64,000 nt of DNA, taken from the NCBI GenBank assembly GCA_965214025.1, contig CBDCAW010000047.1:1-64000 (forward strand), in the 5' to 3' direction. This DNA comes from Granulosicoccus sp965214025 (GTDB lineage: Bacteria; Pseudomonadota; Gammaproteobacteria; Granulosicoccales; Granulosicoccaceae). Under the pieces are notes generated by a model. That model had not been told where the DNA came from. It searched no databases and worked only from the letters and a program-made list of their open reading frames with translations. The position numbers and the translations under genes are program-made. Below are positions 43,121 to 50,708 of the stretch, piece after piece. The stretch's first letter is position 1. Each line of letters begins with the position of its first letter.

Positions 43121-44370
43121 GTGCGTCGACGTTCACGGCGGCGAAGCCACAGCCTGCTTTTTCGGGAAGCTATGAGGCGTCGGATGTCACGTTTCTCCTG
43201 CATCCGGTCAGCCCGGCAGATGCTGAGCAATTGTTCGAGGAACCGCAGCGCAAGGAACGCTTGATACAGGGTGGTCAGCGGCACTACTCGGAGATGATCA
43301 CGCCGGAGCGCGTGCCGGGCGCCGAGTACCAGCGCATTTTCGAGCAGGCGCTGGAGCGTCATGCGCAGCGCATGGGCGAGGAGGTGGCGCAACTGGTGAT
43401 CGATCTCGATGCACGCATCGACGGGCCGATCACCCTGTGCAGTCTCGTCCGTGCCGGCGTACCTCTGGGTGTGCTGCTGACACGTGGGCTGCGCACGCTG
43501 GGCAGGGATGTCGAGCACTTCGGCATCTCCATCATTCGCGACCGGGGCATCGACCACAACGCGATGGCACAAGTGTATCAGGCACGCCCGGCAACCGGCG
43601 TGGTCTTCGTGGACGGCTGGACCGGCAAGGGTGCGATCGCCGATGAGCTCGAGCATTCGCTGTCGGCTGCGGCCATACCACCACGTCTGGTCGTCCTGGC
43701 TGATCCGGCGGGCCGCGCCTGGTTGTCGGCCGGGGTTGAAGACTGGCTGATACCCTCAGGCATCCTGGGTGGTACGGTGTCGGGGCTGGTCAGTCGTTCC
43801 ATCCTCAATGCAAGCCTGACAGAACCGGAGGATTTCCATGCCACCGTTTGGCTCGACTACCTGTCCGAACACGATGTGTCGCGCCGGTTCGTCGATCGCA
43901 TCGCCCTTGCCATGGACGTGCGTTCGTCGCATAGGCAGACAACCTCCCTGATCGAATCGCAGCGGGTGAGAGATCAAACGTTGTCGACTTCCGCGGCGGT
44001 GATCGAGCGGGTGGCGGCCGAATTCGGCATCTCCAACCGCAACCGTATCAAACCCGGTATCGCCGAGGCTACCCGAGCCGTGCTGCGGCGGGCGCCCGAA
44101 CGTATCCTGGTGTCCGGGCATGACGATCCGGATCTCGAAGGCCTGCGCCATCTGGCACGACGGGCCGGGGTTGTCGTCGAACGCCAGGGTGCCCGACTGT
44201 ATCCCTACCGTGCCATCACGATCATTGCTGACGCCGCTGACGCCGCTGACGCCGCTGACGCCGCTGACGCCTCCCTCCGATGCCTCCGATGCCTCCGATG
44301 CCTCCGATGCCTCCGATGCCTCCGATGCCTCCGACGGCGCGGCTCGACAGCCTTGAGCATTGCCGGATGA
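43117..44370 (+). CDS. StiP/PRTase-like protein with C-terminal PELOTA domain
   Basis: 417 residues. The main domain (about 15-330) is the family called StiP or PRTase_1 in the Ter-linked modules: SGSYEASDVTFLLHPV, CSLVRAGVPLGVLL, VVFVDGWTGKGAIADEL (PRPP-loop-like) and SGILGGTVSGLVSRS. A PELOTA-like RNA-binding fold follows (AERILVSGHDDPDLEG... region at about 325-370). The last 45 residues are a repeat-derived tail, Ala-Asp-Ala units then LRC units, encoded by 9-bp minisatellites (44227-44334). ATG 43117 overlaps the HAD stop; TGA 44370 overlaps the next ATG. Confidence 0.85.
   Translation: MSASTFTAAKPQPAFSGSYEASDVTFLLHPVSPADAEQLFEEPQRKERLIQGGQRHYSEMITPERVPGAEYQRIFEQALERHAQRMGEEVAQLVIDLDARIDGPITLCSLVRAGVPLGVLLTRGLRTLGRDVEHFGISIIRDRGIDHNAMAQVYQARPATGVVFVDGWTGKGAIADELEHSLSAAAIPPRLVVLADPAGRAWLSAGVEDWLIPSGILGGTVSGLVSRSILNASLTEPEDFHATVWLDYLSEHDVSRRFVDRIALAMDVRSSHRQTTSLIESQRVRDQTLSTSAAVIERVAAEFGISNRNRIKPGIAEATRAVLRRAPERILVSGHDDPDLEGLRHLARRAGVVVERQGARLYPYRAITIIADAADAADAADAADASLRCLRCLRCLRCLRCLRCLRRRGSTALSIAG
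44227..44334 (+). repeat. Two adjacent 9-bp minisatellites at the StiP gene end
   Basis: GCTGACGCC repeats five times (44227-44271), then one junction unit TCCCTCCGA (44272-44280), then TGCCTCCGA repeats six times (44281-44334). Both are 9 bp so the frame is kept, giving ADA and LRC repeats. The array ends 33 bp before the next gene's start, so length changes would alter the protein tail without breaking the coupling. Confidence 0.95.
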
Positions 44371-45410
44371 CCACCATGGATACCACGCTGCTCGCACGTC
44401 CGCTCGACGGCCTTGCTGTTGCAAGCGCCCACCCTGCAGGCGCAGGCATGACCGAATCGCCCGCGGGTGTCGACCGTACCGACCACCTGGCCGACGCCAT
44501 GACACTCGGAGCGACGATGTATGTACCGGCCGTGCATCCGGATATCGAGGATATCGTCGCCGGTCGCCGGTATCCATCATTGAAGTCGGTGGTGCTCTGT
44601 CTCGAAGACGCCTTGCACATCTCCGACGTCGAGCGTGGCCTGTACCTGCTTGCCGCGCTGTTGCGCGATTGCACTGCGCATCGGCGCACGGGCATGCGCC
44701 GACCCCGTCTGTTCCTGCGCCCTCGCGGGTACGAGATGGCACAGTCGATCGTGCAGTTCGCGGGTATCGAGGATGTCGATGGTCTGGTCGTGCCGAAGGT
44801 GGACATCGAGGCATTGAGTCGCTGGTGGCAACTGGCGGCGGATGCCGATCTGCAGCTCATGCCGACCCTGGAGGAGCCGTGGGTTTTCGACCCGATGGCG
44901 TTGCAGGAATTCGCAGCTGCCCTGGCGGAGCAGGATCAGAGCCGTCTGATTGCCGTGCGCGTCGGTGGCAACGACCTGATGGCATCGATGCGGTTGCGCC
45001 GTTTGCGGGGCAGGACGGTGTACGACAGCCCACTGGCGTGGGGTTTGTCGCAGCTGATGTGTCAACTCGGGTCGCGCGGGTTCGCTCTGACGGCACCGGT
45101 ATTCGATGTGCTCGACGATTCGACGACCCTGGCACGCGAGTGCAGGCTGGACGCCGAGTTCGGCTTCATTGGCAAGACAGCGATTCATCCCTCGCAGATC
45201 AGCGTGATCGAACGCGAGTTCGCGGTAAGACAGGAGGATCTGGACCTCGCGAAACAGACACTTGCGCAGGATGCCGGCGCAGTGTTCCGCAGCGGCGGCA
45301 TGATGCTGGAGCCTGCCACGCATCGCGCCTGGGCTCGGCGGATCGTCGCGTTGGCGGGCACCTACGGTGTTCTGCCCGGCGATTCTGCTGCCGAGCCGTT
45401 AGCCCTGTGA
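44367..45410 (+). CDS. TIM-barrel C-C bond lyase (HpcH/HpaI/CitE-like) of the Ter-associated module
   Basis: 347 residues of the HpcH/HpaI-like fold: GATMYVPAVHPDIEDIV at the start, VVLCLEDALHISDVERG, the VPKVDIEAL strand, PTLEEPWVFDP, VRVGGNDLMASMR, and FGFIGKTAIHPSQISVI with the catalytic-type His. This is the C-C bond lyase family found beside ter/PRTase genes. ATG 44367 overlaps the StiP stop; an in-frame start at 44280 would translate the repeat array as Met-Pro-Pro units and is rejected. Its stop overlaps the GTG start of the next gene. Confidence 0.87.
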   Translation: MTTMDTTLLARPLDGLAVASAHPAGAGMTESPAGVDRTDHLADAMTLGATMYVPAVHPDIEDIVAGRRYPSLKSVVLCLEDALHISDVERGLYLLAALLRDCTAHRRTGMRRPRLFLRPRGYEMAQSIVQFAGIEDVDGLVVPKVDIEALSRWWQLAADADLQLMPTLEEPWVFDPMALQEFAAALAEQDQSRLIAVRVGGNDLMASMRLRRLRGRTVYDSPLAWGLSQLMCQLGSRGFALTAPVFDVLDDSTTLARECRLDAEFGFIGKTAIHPSQISVIEREFAVRQEDLDLAKQTLAQDAGAVFRSGGMMLEPATHRAWARRIVALAGTYGVLPGDSAAEPLAL

Positions 45411-45955
45411 AGACATACTACCTCGCCTACGGTTCGAACCTGCACCCCGTTCGGCTCGGGCAGAGGATCGCCAGCGCGGTGCCCATGGCACCGATCGAGC
45501 TCAGGGGTGAGCGCATTGCCTTCAACAAGCTCGGTAGAGATGGATCGGCCAAATGCTCGCTGGTTGCGGTGCCTGGTTCATGCGTATCGGTTTGGGCTGC
45601 TCTCTATCAAATGGAAGCCGCCGATACCACCGTGCTCGATGAACATGAAGGGCTGGGTAGAGGGTACGACAAGTCATGGATTTCGATTCTTCATGGCAGG
45701 TCGGAGGTGACTGCGTTCACCTACCGAGCCGCCGAATCGCATGTCACTGATGCCGGAGAGCCCTTCAAGTGGTACCGGAACCTTGTGTTGCTGGGCGGCC
45801 GGTATTTCAACTTTCCTCCTAGCTACCTTCAGGCAATAGCTGAAGTGCCTGCGGTAGAGGACCCGGATCAGGTTCGCTCGGCGCTCAATCAGAGGCTGAT
45901 TCGCGAAGCCGAACGCCATTCGAAGGTGGCACCTTGGCCCCGACTGTCGGGATGA
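45407..45955 (+). CDS. Gamma-glutamylcyclotransferase-like (GGCT/AIG2 fold) protein
   Basis: A 182-residue protein starting VKTYYLAYGSNLHPVRL, the YGSN loop of GGCT-like enzymes, followed by FNKLGRDGSAKCSLVAVPG, the acidic catalytic-type Glu in LDEHEGLGRGYD, and a C-terminal YFNFPPSYLQAI. The start is GTG 45407, sharing bases with the lyase stop, so it is translated with the Ter biosynthetic arm. The family makes pyroglutamate from gamma-glutamyl compounds. If functional here, the module's metabolite may carry a gamma-glutamyl group; this is inference. Confidence 0.85.
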   Translation: MKTYYLAYGSNLHPVRLGQRIASAVPMAPIELRGERIAFNKLGRDGSAKCSLVAVPGSCVSVWAALYQMEAADTTVLDEHEGLGRGYDKSWISILHGRSEVTAFTYRAAESHVTDAGEPFKWYRNLVLLGGRYFNFPPSYLQAIAEVPAVEDPDQVRSALNQRLIREAERHSKVAPWPRLSG

Positions 45956-46132
45956 ACCACCACTCGATCAAGACAGGCCTCAAGTAACGCGCTGTCCAGC
46001 CGGGACGCACTCGGATTGACGTCGACTAGGCGTTGCCTGCCCCCGCCTGCGTTGGAAGACGAAGCCGTACCCGCGGGAATCGCTATGCGCTGGTGATGAG
46101 GGTCGATCCCGCTACCCTTGTCTACGCGATAC

Positions 46133-46840
46133 TCAGCGCTTCTGGAATTCGCCATGAATCTCGACACCTATCTCATCGCCCACCAGCGCAGCGAATGCAT
46201 CAATTCCATAATCGGAGCGTTCGAGCGCGCCGGTCGCGCTGAATCCCAGGGTGTACTTGCCGGTGAGCAGATTGTCCGCGCCACCATTGAACATGGCGGC
46301 CAGAGTGAGTGGTCGGGTGACCCCGTGCAGGGTGAAGTCGCCGATGATGGACAGTACGCCATCGTCGTCGATGCCCACTTCGGTGGTCACGAAACGAGCC
46401 TGCGGAAAACGCTCGGTATCCAGCCAATCGCGCCCGCGTAACCTGCCTTCGAGTGTTTCGTTGCCGAGATCGATGCTGTCCATGCTCACGCGGCCTTCAA
46501 GAGTCAGCGCTTCGGGTTCCGATGGGTCGAAATCGAGGCTTGCCTCCATATCGTTGAACCGACCCACCACGGTCGACAGGCCCAGATGCTCTATGCGGAA
46601 CAGCAGATAGGCATGATCGGGATCGAGCTTGTAGTCACCGGCTCGCAGCTCTTCGAACGACTGAGTATAGTTCGGACGGACAAGCGAGGCACAACCGGTG
46701 AGCAGGGACGTCGATAATACAAACATGGAGAGCAAGCGCCAACGTCGGCGATACCGAGCCGCCTGGTACGAGATTGCTCGCGTTGACCGAGCCTTCGGCA
46801 GCAAATGCACGCCTGAAGGGAAACTGCTCGTAGAAGTCAC
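46133..46840 (-). CDS. YceI-family lipoprotein
   Basis: A YceI lipocalin-like domain (about 65-235: AGDYKLDPDHAYLLFRIEHLG, TLEGRVSMDSIDLGNE, IIGDFTLHGVTRPLTLAAMF) behind a lipobox (LSTSLLTGC). YceI proteins bind isoprenoid or similar lipids in the periplasm. GTG 46840 has GAGGG at the right distance, giving a long basic leader (RYRRRWRLLS) before the hydrophobic part; ATG 46726 is the shorter option but lacks basic residues. Alone on its strand. Confidence 0.88.
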   Translation of the reverse strand: MTSTSSFPSGVHLLPKARSTRAISYQAARYRRRWRLLSMFVLSTSLLTGCASLVRPNYTQSFEELRAGDYKLDPDHAYLLFRIEHLGLSTVVGRFNDMEASLDFDPSEPEALTLEGRVSMDSIDLGNETLEGRLRGRDWLDTERFPQARFVTTEVGIDDDGVLSIIGDFTLHGVTRPLTLAAMFNGGADNLLTGKYTLGFSATGALERSDYGIDAFAALVGDEIGVEIHGEFQKR

Positions 46841-47189
46841 TGATGGCCCTCAACTGTTCTTGCTCATCGATGTGCTGCGGTTCCGATAGTCGGTGCACAG
46901 TCATCCTTACGCGTCAGGCGTCGTGCGGGACCAGCTCCGGTCAGCATACGGGCACACGGGCTTGACCGCCGGAACCTTGCGCATTGGACCGTGCGCTCGC
47001 GAAACGTGTCCGGAATGTTTGTTGGGTGTCGCATCTCTAATGCTCGCCCCTGAGCGGTCGATAGCCAAGACATACAAGCCAGGCATGCAGCCGTTACGTG
47101 GGCTTTCGAACGACTGCCAGCCCTGCTGAGGCGCCTTGCGCTCCCGACTCGCGTCTGGCACGGGTTCACACGTCTACCCTTCGATTCTA
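46841..47189. other. Intergenic region before the chemoreceptor (349 bp)
   Basis: Holds promoters for the YceI gene (left) and the chemoreceptor (right). A possible sigma28-like pair, CTAATGCT (47037-47044) and GTCGATAG (47057-47064) with a 12-base spacer, lies 125 bp before the receptor ATG; it is one base long in spacing and diverges in the -35, so only suggestive. No supported gene. Confidence 0.35.
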
Positions 47190-49052
47190 ATGAAAATCGG
47201 CACTCAGATATCCCTGGCGTTCGGCGCCGTTCTTGGCATGATCGCTCTTATCGAGATAGTCGCCCTGGTCGGCTTCTCGTCTGCAAGCCACGGTTTCAGC
47301 GACTATCGCCGGTTGGCAAACGAGTCGAACGTCGCCGGTCGTGTTCAGGCGAACATGTTGCTGGTGCGGCTGAATGCGAAGGAGTTCATTCTTTCGCGCA
47401 GCAACGACGCCGCGACGGAGTTCGAGCGACGGTTTGAGATTCTCGAAGAGATGGTGTCGGATGCGCTCGCTAGCCTGGAGGGGCACGATCCTGCGCATAC
47501 CCAGTCCATGCGCCTGGTCGAAGGCTTGCTGAGCGATTATCGGACGAACTTCGAGAAGCTTTCCGCGTTGCTCCTCGAACAGGATGCCATCGTTGCCGAC
47601 CGCCTGGACCCGACCGGGCTTGCGATGCGCGAGGAGCTCACGGCCATTGTCGAGTCTGCCTACGCCGATGGTGATCAGAAAGCGGCTTATCTCGCCGGTC
47701 GCGTCGAGGAGGAGCTACTGCTCGGAAGGCTCTACCTGATGAAGTTTCTGAACAACGGTAGCGAAGTCGACGTGGACCGCGCGATGGAGGAGCTCGGCCC
47801 TGTCATGCAGCCACTCGTGGAGGAGCTCGACACCGAGCTGCAGAATCGAGACCGGCGGATGCTGTTCGAAGCGTTCGTGAGCGCTCGTGAAGAGTATCTG
47901 GAAGCCACGCGTGCCATTCGCGACTTGATCAGCCGACGCAACACCATCATTGACTCCCAGCTGGATGTCATCGGCCCCAAGGTCGCAGAACACGCTGAGA
48001 ACATCAAGCTGGACATTCAACGGCAGCAGAACGCTTTCGAGAGCGCTCAGATCAAGGCCGCTGATCAACGTTTCATCACATTTCTCGCGACCGCCGTTCT
48101 TACCGCCCTTGGCGCGCTCGCGCTGGGTATCTTCCTGGTGCGCGCCATCAAGCGCCCACTTGGCGGCGAACCGGCGGAGCTTGACCGGATCGCCCGAGAG
48201 ATTGCCAGCGGTAAACTCGGTGGATCGCTCGAGCGATCCGGGGGCACGACCGGTATCTGGCGCTCGCTGGCCGACCTCAAGGACAAGCTCGTGACCATCA
48301 TGGGCGACGTGAGCAACACCACCTCGATACTCGAGGCATCCGGCGGAATCGCCAGCGGCAATGCCAGGCTGAAGAGCCGAACCGAGGAACAAGCTGCCAG
48401 CGTGACCGAGACCATCTCATGCATGCAGGCGATGACGGTGACGGTCAAGGAAAACGCCGGGAATGCCGTGTCGGCGAGCGATCTGGCTGATCAAACGCGC
48501 GACTCGGCAAAAGCCGGCGGCACGATCGTGCAAAACGCGATCGACGCCATGCATGAGATCACTGCCAGCAGCGAAAAGATCGCCGACATCATCGGCGTGG
48601 TCAACGAAATTTCCTTTCAGACCAACCTGCTCGCCCTCAATGCGGCAGTGGAAGCTGCCCGCGCCGGTGAAAGCGGTCGCGGTTTCGCCGTCGTCGCCAG
48701 TGAAGTTCGCGCTCTGGCTCAGCGAAGCGCCGACGCGGGCGACGAGATCAAGGCGTTGATCGAGGAGAGCGTCAGGAAGATCGCCCAGGGCTCGGCGCTG
48801 GTCAATTCATCAGGCACCACTCTGGAAGAGATCGTCGGCAACGTTCAACGGGTATCGGATCTCATCACGCGGATGGAGAACAGCTGCCGGCAACAGAGCG
48901 TGAGTATCGACGAGATCAATCAGACGATGGCCGTCATGGACCGTATGACGCAGGAAAATGCCGACTTCGTCGAAGAGGTGACCGGGGCAAGTGTCTCGCT
49001 CGAACGCGAGATCGGTCAACTCGCCCAACGCATCGGCTATTTCTCGTTCTAG
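47190..49052 (+). CDS. Methyl-accepting chemotaxis protein with helical (HBM-like) sensor
   Basis: A 620-residue inner-membrane receptor. Helix TM1 (ISLAFGAVLGMIALIEIVAL) is followed by an all-helical periplasmic sensor of about 250 residues, of HBM type by length and character, then TM2 (FLATAVLTALGALALGIFLV), HAMP (IKRPLGGEPAELDRIAREIA) and the signalling tip EISFQTNLLALNAAVEAARA followed by AVVASEVRALAQRS. It has no C-terminal NWETF-type tether. ATG 47190 starts directly at the basic residue before TM1. Ligand unknown; HBM receptors often sense organic acids. No che genes are nearby. Confidence 0.93.
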   Translation: MKIGTQISLAFGAVLGMIALIEIVALVGFSSASHGFSDYRRLANESNVAGRVQANMLLVRLNAKEFILSRSNDAATEFERRFEILEEMVSDALASLEGHDPAHTQSMRLVEGLLSDYRTNFEKLSALLLEQDAIVADRLDPTGLAMREELTAIVESAYADGDQKAAYLAGRVEEELLLGRLYLMKFLNNGSEVDVDRAMEELGPVMQPLVEELDTELQNRDRRMLFEAFVSAREEYLEATRAIRDLISRRNTIIDSQLDVIGPKVAEHAENIKLDIQRQQNAFESAQIKAADQRFITFLATAVLTALGALALGIFLVRAIKRPLGGEPAELDRIAREIASGKLGGSLERSGGTTGIWRSLADLKDKLVTIMGDVSNTTSILEASGGIASGNARLKSRTEEQAASVTETISCMQAMTVTVKENAGNAVSASDLADQTRDSAKAGGTIVQNAIDAMHEITASSEKIADIIGVVNEISFQTNLLALNAAVEAARAGESGRGFAVVASEVRALAQRSADAGDEIKALIEESVRKIAQGSALVNSSGTTLEEIVGNVQRVSDLITRMENSCRQQSVSIDEINQTMAVMDRMTQENADFVEEVTGASVSLEREIGQLAQRIGYFSF

Positions 49053-49176
49053 AGCACCGGTTACCTGCACCCCGTACGCCCTTGAAACGTTTACAGCCCT
49101 GAGAGCAACTGCTTGCCGTCATCGGCGAAAACCATGACAGTGATCGCATTTGCCGACTCTGGGAGAATGAAAGGTC

Positions 49177-49998
49177 ATGGCGCATGCCATTACAGAAGAC
49201 GGAACGAAACTTCACGTAGACGTGGCCGGAGAGGGGCCGGATGTCGTGCTGATCCACGGCTGGCCACTCAGCCTCGACATGTGGAGCCGTCAACGCAAGG
49301 CTTTGATCGACGCCGGCTTTCGTGTGATCGCGTATACGCGGCGCGGCTTCGGCCAGTCAGACAAGCCGGATACCGGGTATGACTACGACACGCTCAGCGA
49401 CGATCTGGCGGCGGTGATGCGCTCGGTCGATGCCAGTCGCGCGGCGCTGGTCGGTTTCTCGATGGGTGGTGGTGAGGTAGCGCGTTACATGCGGCGGCAC
49501 CAGGGAGAGAATGTGGTGAGGGCCTGCCTTGTATCAGCGGTAACCCCTTACCTGTTGCAGGATGAGGGCAACCCTGAGGGCGTACCGGCGAAGGAGTTCG
49601 AATCGATCAAGGCCGGCATCAGCGATGATCGTACGGCATTCTTTCGCGACTTCGGCAAGCTGTTCTATGGCCAGGATACTGAAGCGGGTGGCGTAGGCGA
49701 CGAGGTGCTCGAGGAAACGCATCGCATCGCGATGAGCGCCAGCGAAACCGCGACGCTCGCCTGCGTCGATGCCTTTGGAACAACCGATTTCCGGCCCGAC
49801 ATGGCAGCCTTCAAGATCGCGACGCTCGTCATTCATGGCACTGCCGATTCGATCGTGCCGATCGAGGTCAGTGGCGAAATGGCGGCCAGTTCGATCGAGA
49901 ATGCGCGCCTGGAACGATACGACGGTGCGCCCCACGGGCTGATGGCGACGCACGCCGAACGACTGAATGGTGATCTGATTCAGTTCCTGCAAGGTTGA
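49177..49998 (+). CDS. Alpha/beta hydrolase (non-haem chloroperoxidase-like)
   Basis: 273 residues of the alpha/beta hydrolase fold: oxyanion region VVLIHGWPLSLDMW, nucleophile Ser in LVGFSMGGGEVARY, Asp in VIHGTADSIVP and His in YDGAPHGLMATHA, so the catalytic triad is complete. The wording resembles cofactor-free chloroperoxidase/arylesterase-type enzymes. Physiological substrate unknown. Converges on cynS with a 126-bp gap. Confidence 0.9.
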   Translation: MAHAITEDGTKLHVDVAGEGPDVVLIHGWPLSLDMWSRQRKALIDAGFRVIAYTRRGFGQSDKPDTGYDYDTLSDDLAAVMRSVDASRAALVGFSMGGGEVARYMRRHQGENVVRACLVSAVTPYLLQDEGNPEGVPAKEFESIKAGISDDRTAFFRDFGKLFYGQDTEAGGVGDEVLEETHRIAMSASETATLACVDAFGTTDFRPDMAAFKIATLVIHGTADSIVPIEVSGEMAASSIENARLERYDGAPHGLMATHAERLNGDLIQFLQG

Positions 49999-50124
49999 CG
50001 ACCTAATTCTGCCACCGGGGAAAACACCGACACGTGATCTCGGACGAGCGGTGCAAGTTTGGCCTGCAGTGAACACCGGGGTTGAATGGCGGCGAGCCGA
50101 ATCGGCCGCCGCCGATCGGTACCG

Positions 50125-50589
50125 CTACCAGCAATTGTAGGCGAGGTACTTCCCCGACATCTCGATCTTCACCCGGTCGCCCTTCGGGTGCTCGACCCGC
50201 GTCACGTGCATGTCGAAGTCGATGGCCGACATGATGCCGTCGCCGAACTTCTCGTGAATCAGTGCCTTCACCGTTGGCCCGTACACGCCGGCAATCTCGT
50301 ACAGTCGGTAGATGCATGGGTCGGTCGGTATGGTCTGCTTCCAGAGCTTGGTCGGGCATTCTTCGAGCACGCTGATAGCCGCCTGGGGTAAACCCAGTGT
50401 GCCTGTCAAGGCTTCCGCCTTGTCGTGTGGCATCGCGTTCATGCCCATGCAGGCCGAATGAGTCCACACGGGCGACATGCCGATCGACTCGGCAATCGCC
50501 TCCCAGCTCATGCCGGATCGCTTCTTGGCGGCGAGAATTTCCGCAGTCACGTCGTCCTTGGTCATCAGTTCAGCAGTCTTGTCGGTCAT
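50125..50589 (-). CDS. cynS: Cyanate hydratase (cyanase)
   Basis: A 154-residue decameric cytoplasmic enzyme: cyanate plus bicarbonate gives CO2 and carbamate, which yields ammonia. The N-terminal helical part (LAAKKRSGMSWEAIAESIG) and C-terminal active site are clear: IYRLYEIAGVYG supplies the Arg and Glu, and DGIMSAIDF the Ser. ATG 50589 is chosen (GGAGA seven bases before it). It is the last gene of a probable operon with the PP2C-kinase and the formate/nitrite-family channel, placing the ammonia made from cyanate under nitrogen control. Confidence 0.95.
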   Translation of the reverse strand: MTDKTAELMTKDDVTAEILAAKKRSGMSWEAIAESIGMSPVWTHSACMGMNAMPHDKAEALTGTLGLPQAAISVLEECPTKLWKQTIPTDPCIYRLYEIAGVYGPTVKALIHEKFGDGIMSAIDFDMHVTRVEHPKGDRVKIEMSGKYLAYNCW

Positions 50590-50708
50590 GGCCAGTCTCC
50601 AGGGGTCAGGTTTGACGATAGTGGTCTCCATGCACTTCCCTAAGGGTCATGCCTGGAATACAACTCGGGTGCGATGCGCTGGCATGAACATGGCAGGTCA
50701 TCCGTAGC

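Noticed and set aside
44360..45406. Extension of the GGCT-like frame upstream over the lyase gene
   Set aside because: It is the off-frame shadow of the lyase; the GGCT domain begins exactly at GTG 45407.
46893..47129. 78-codon plus-strand frame before the chemoreceptor
   Set aside because: No homology-like features, no ribosome site, and it lies where promoters of two genes are expected.
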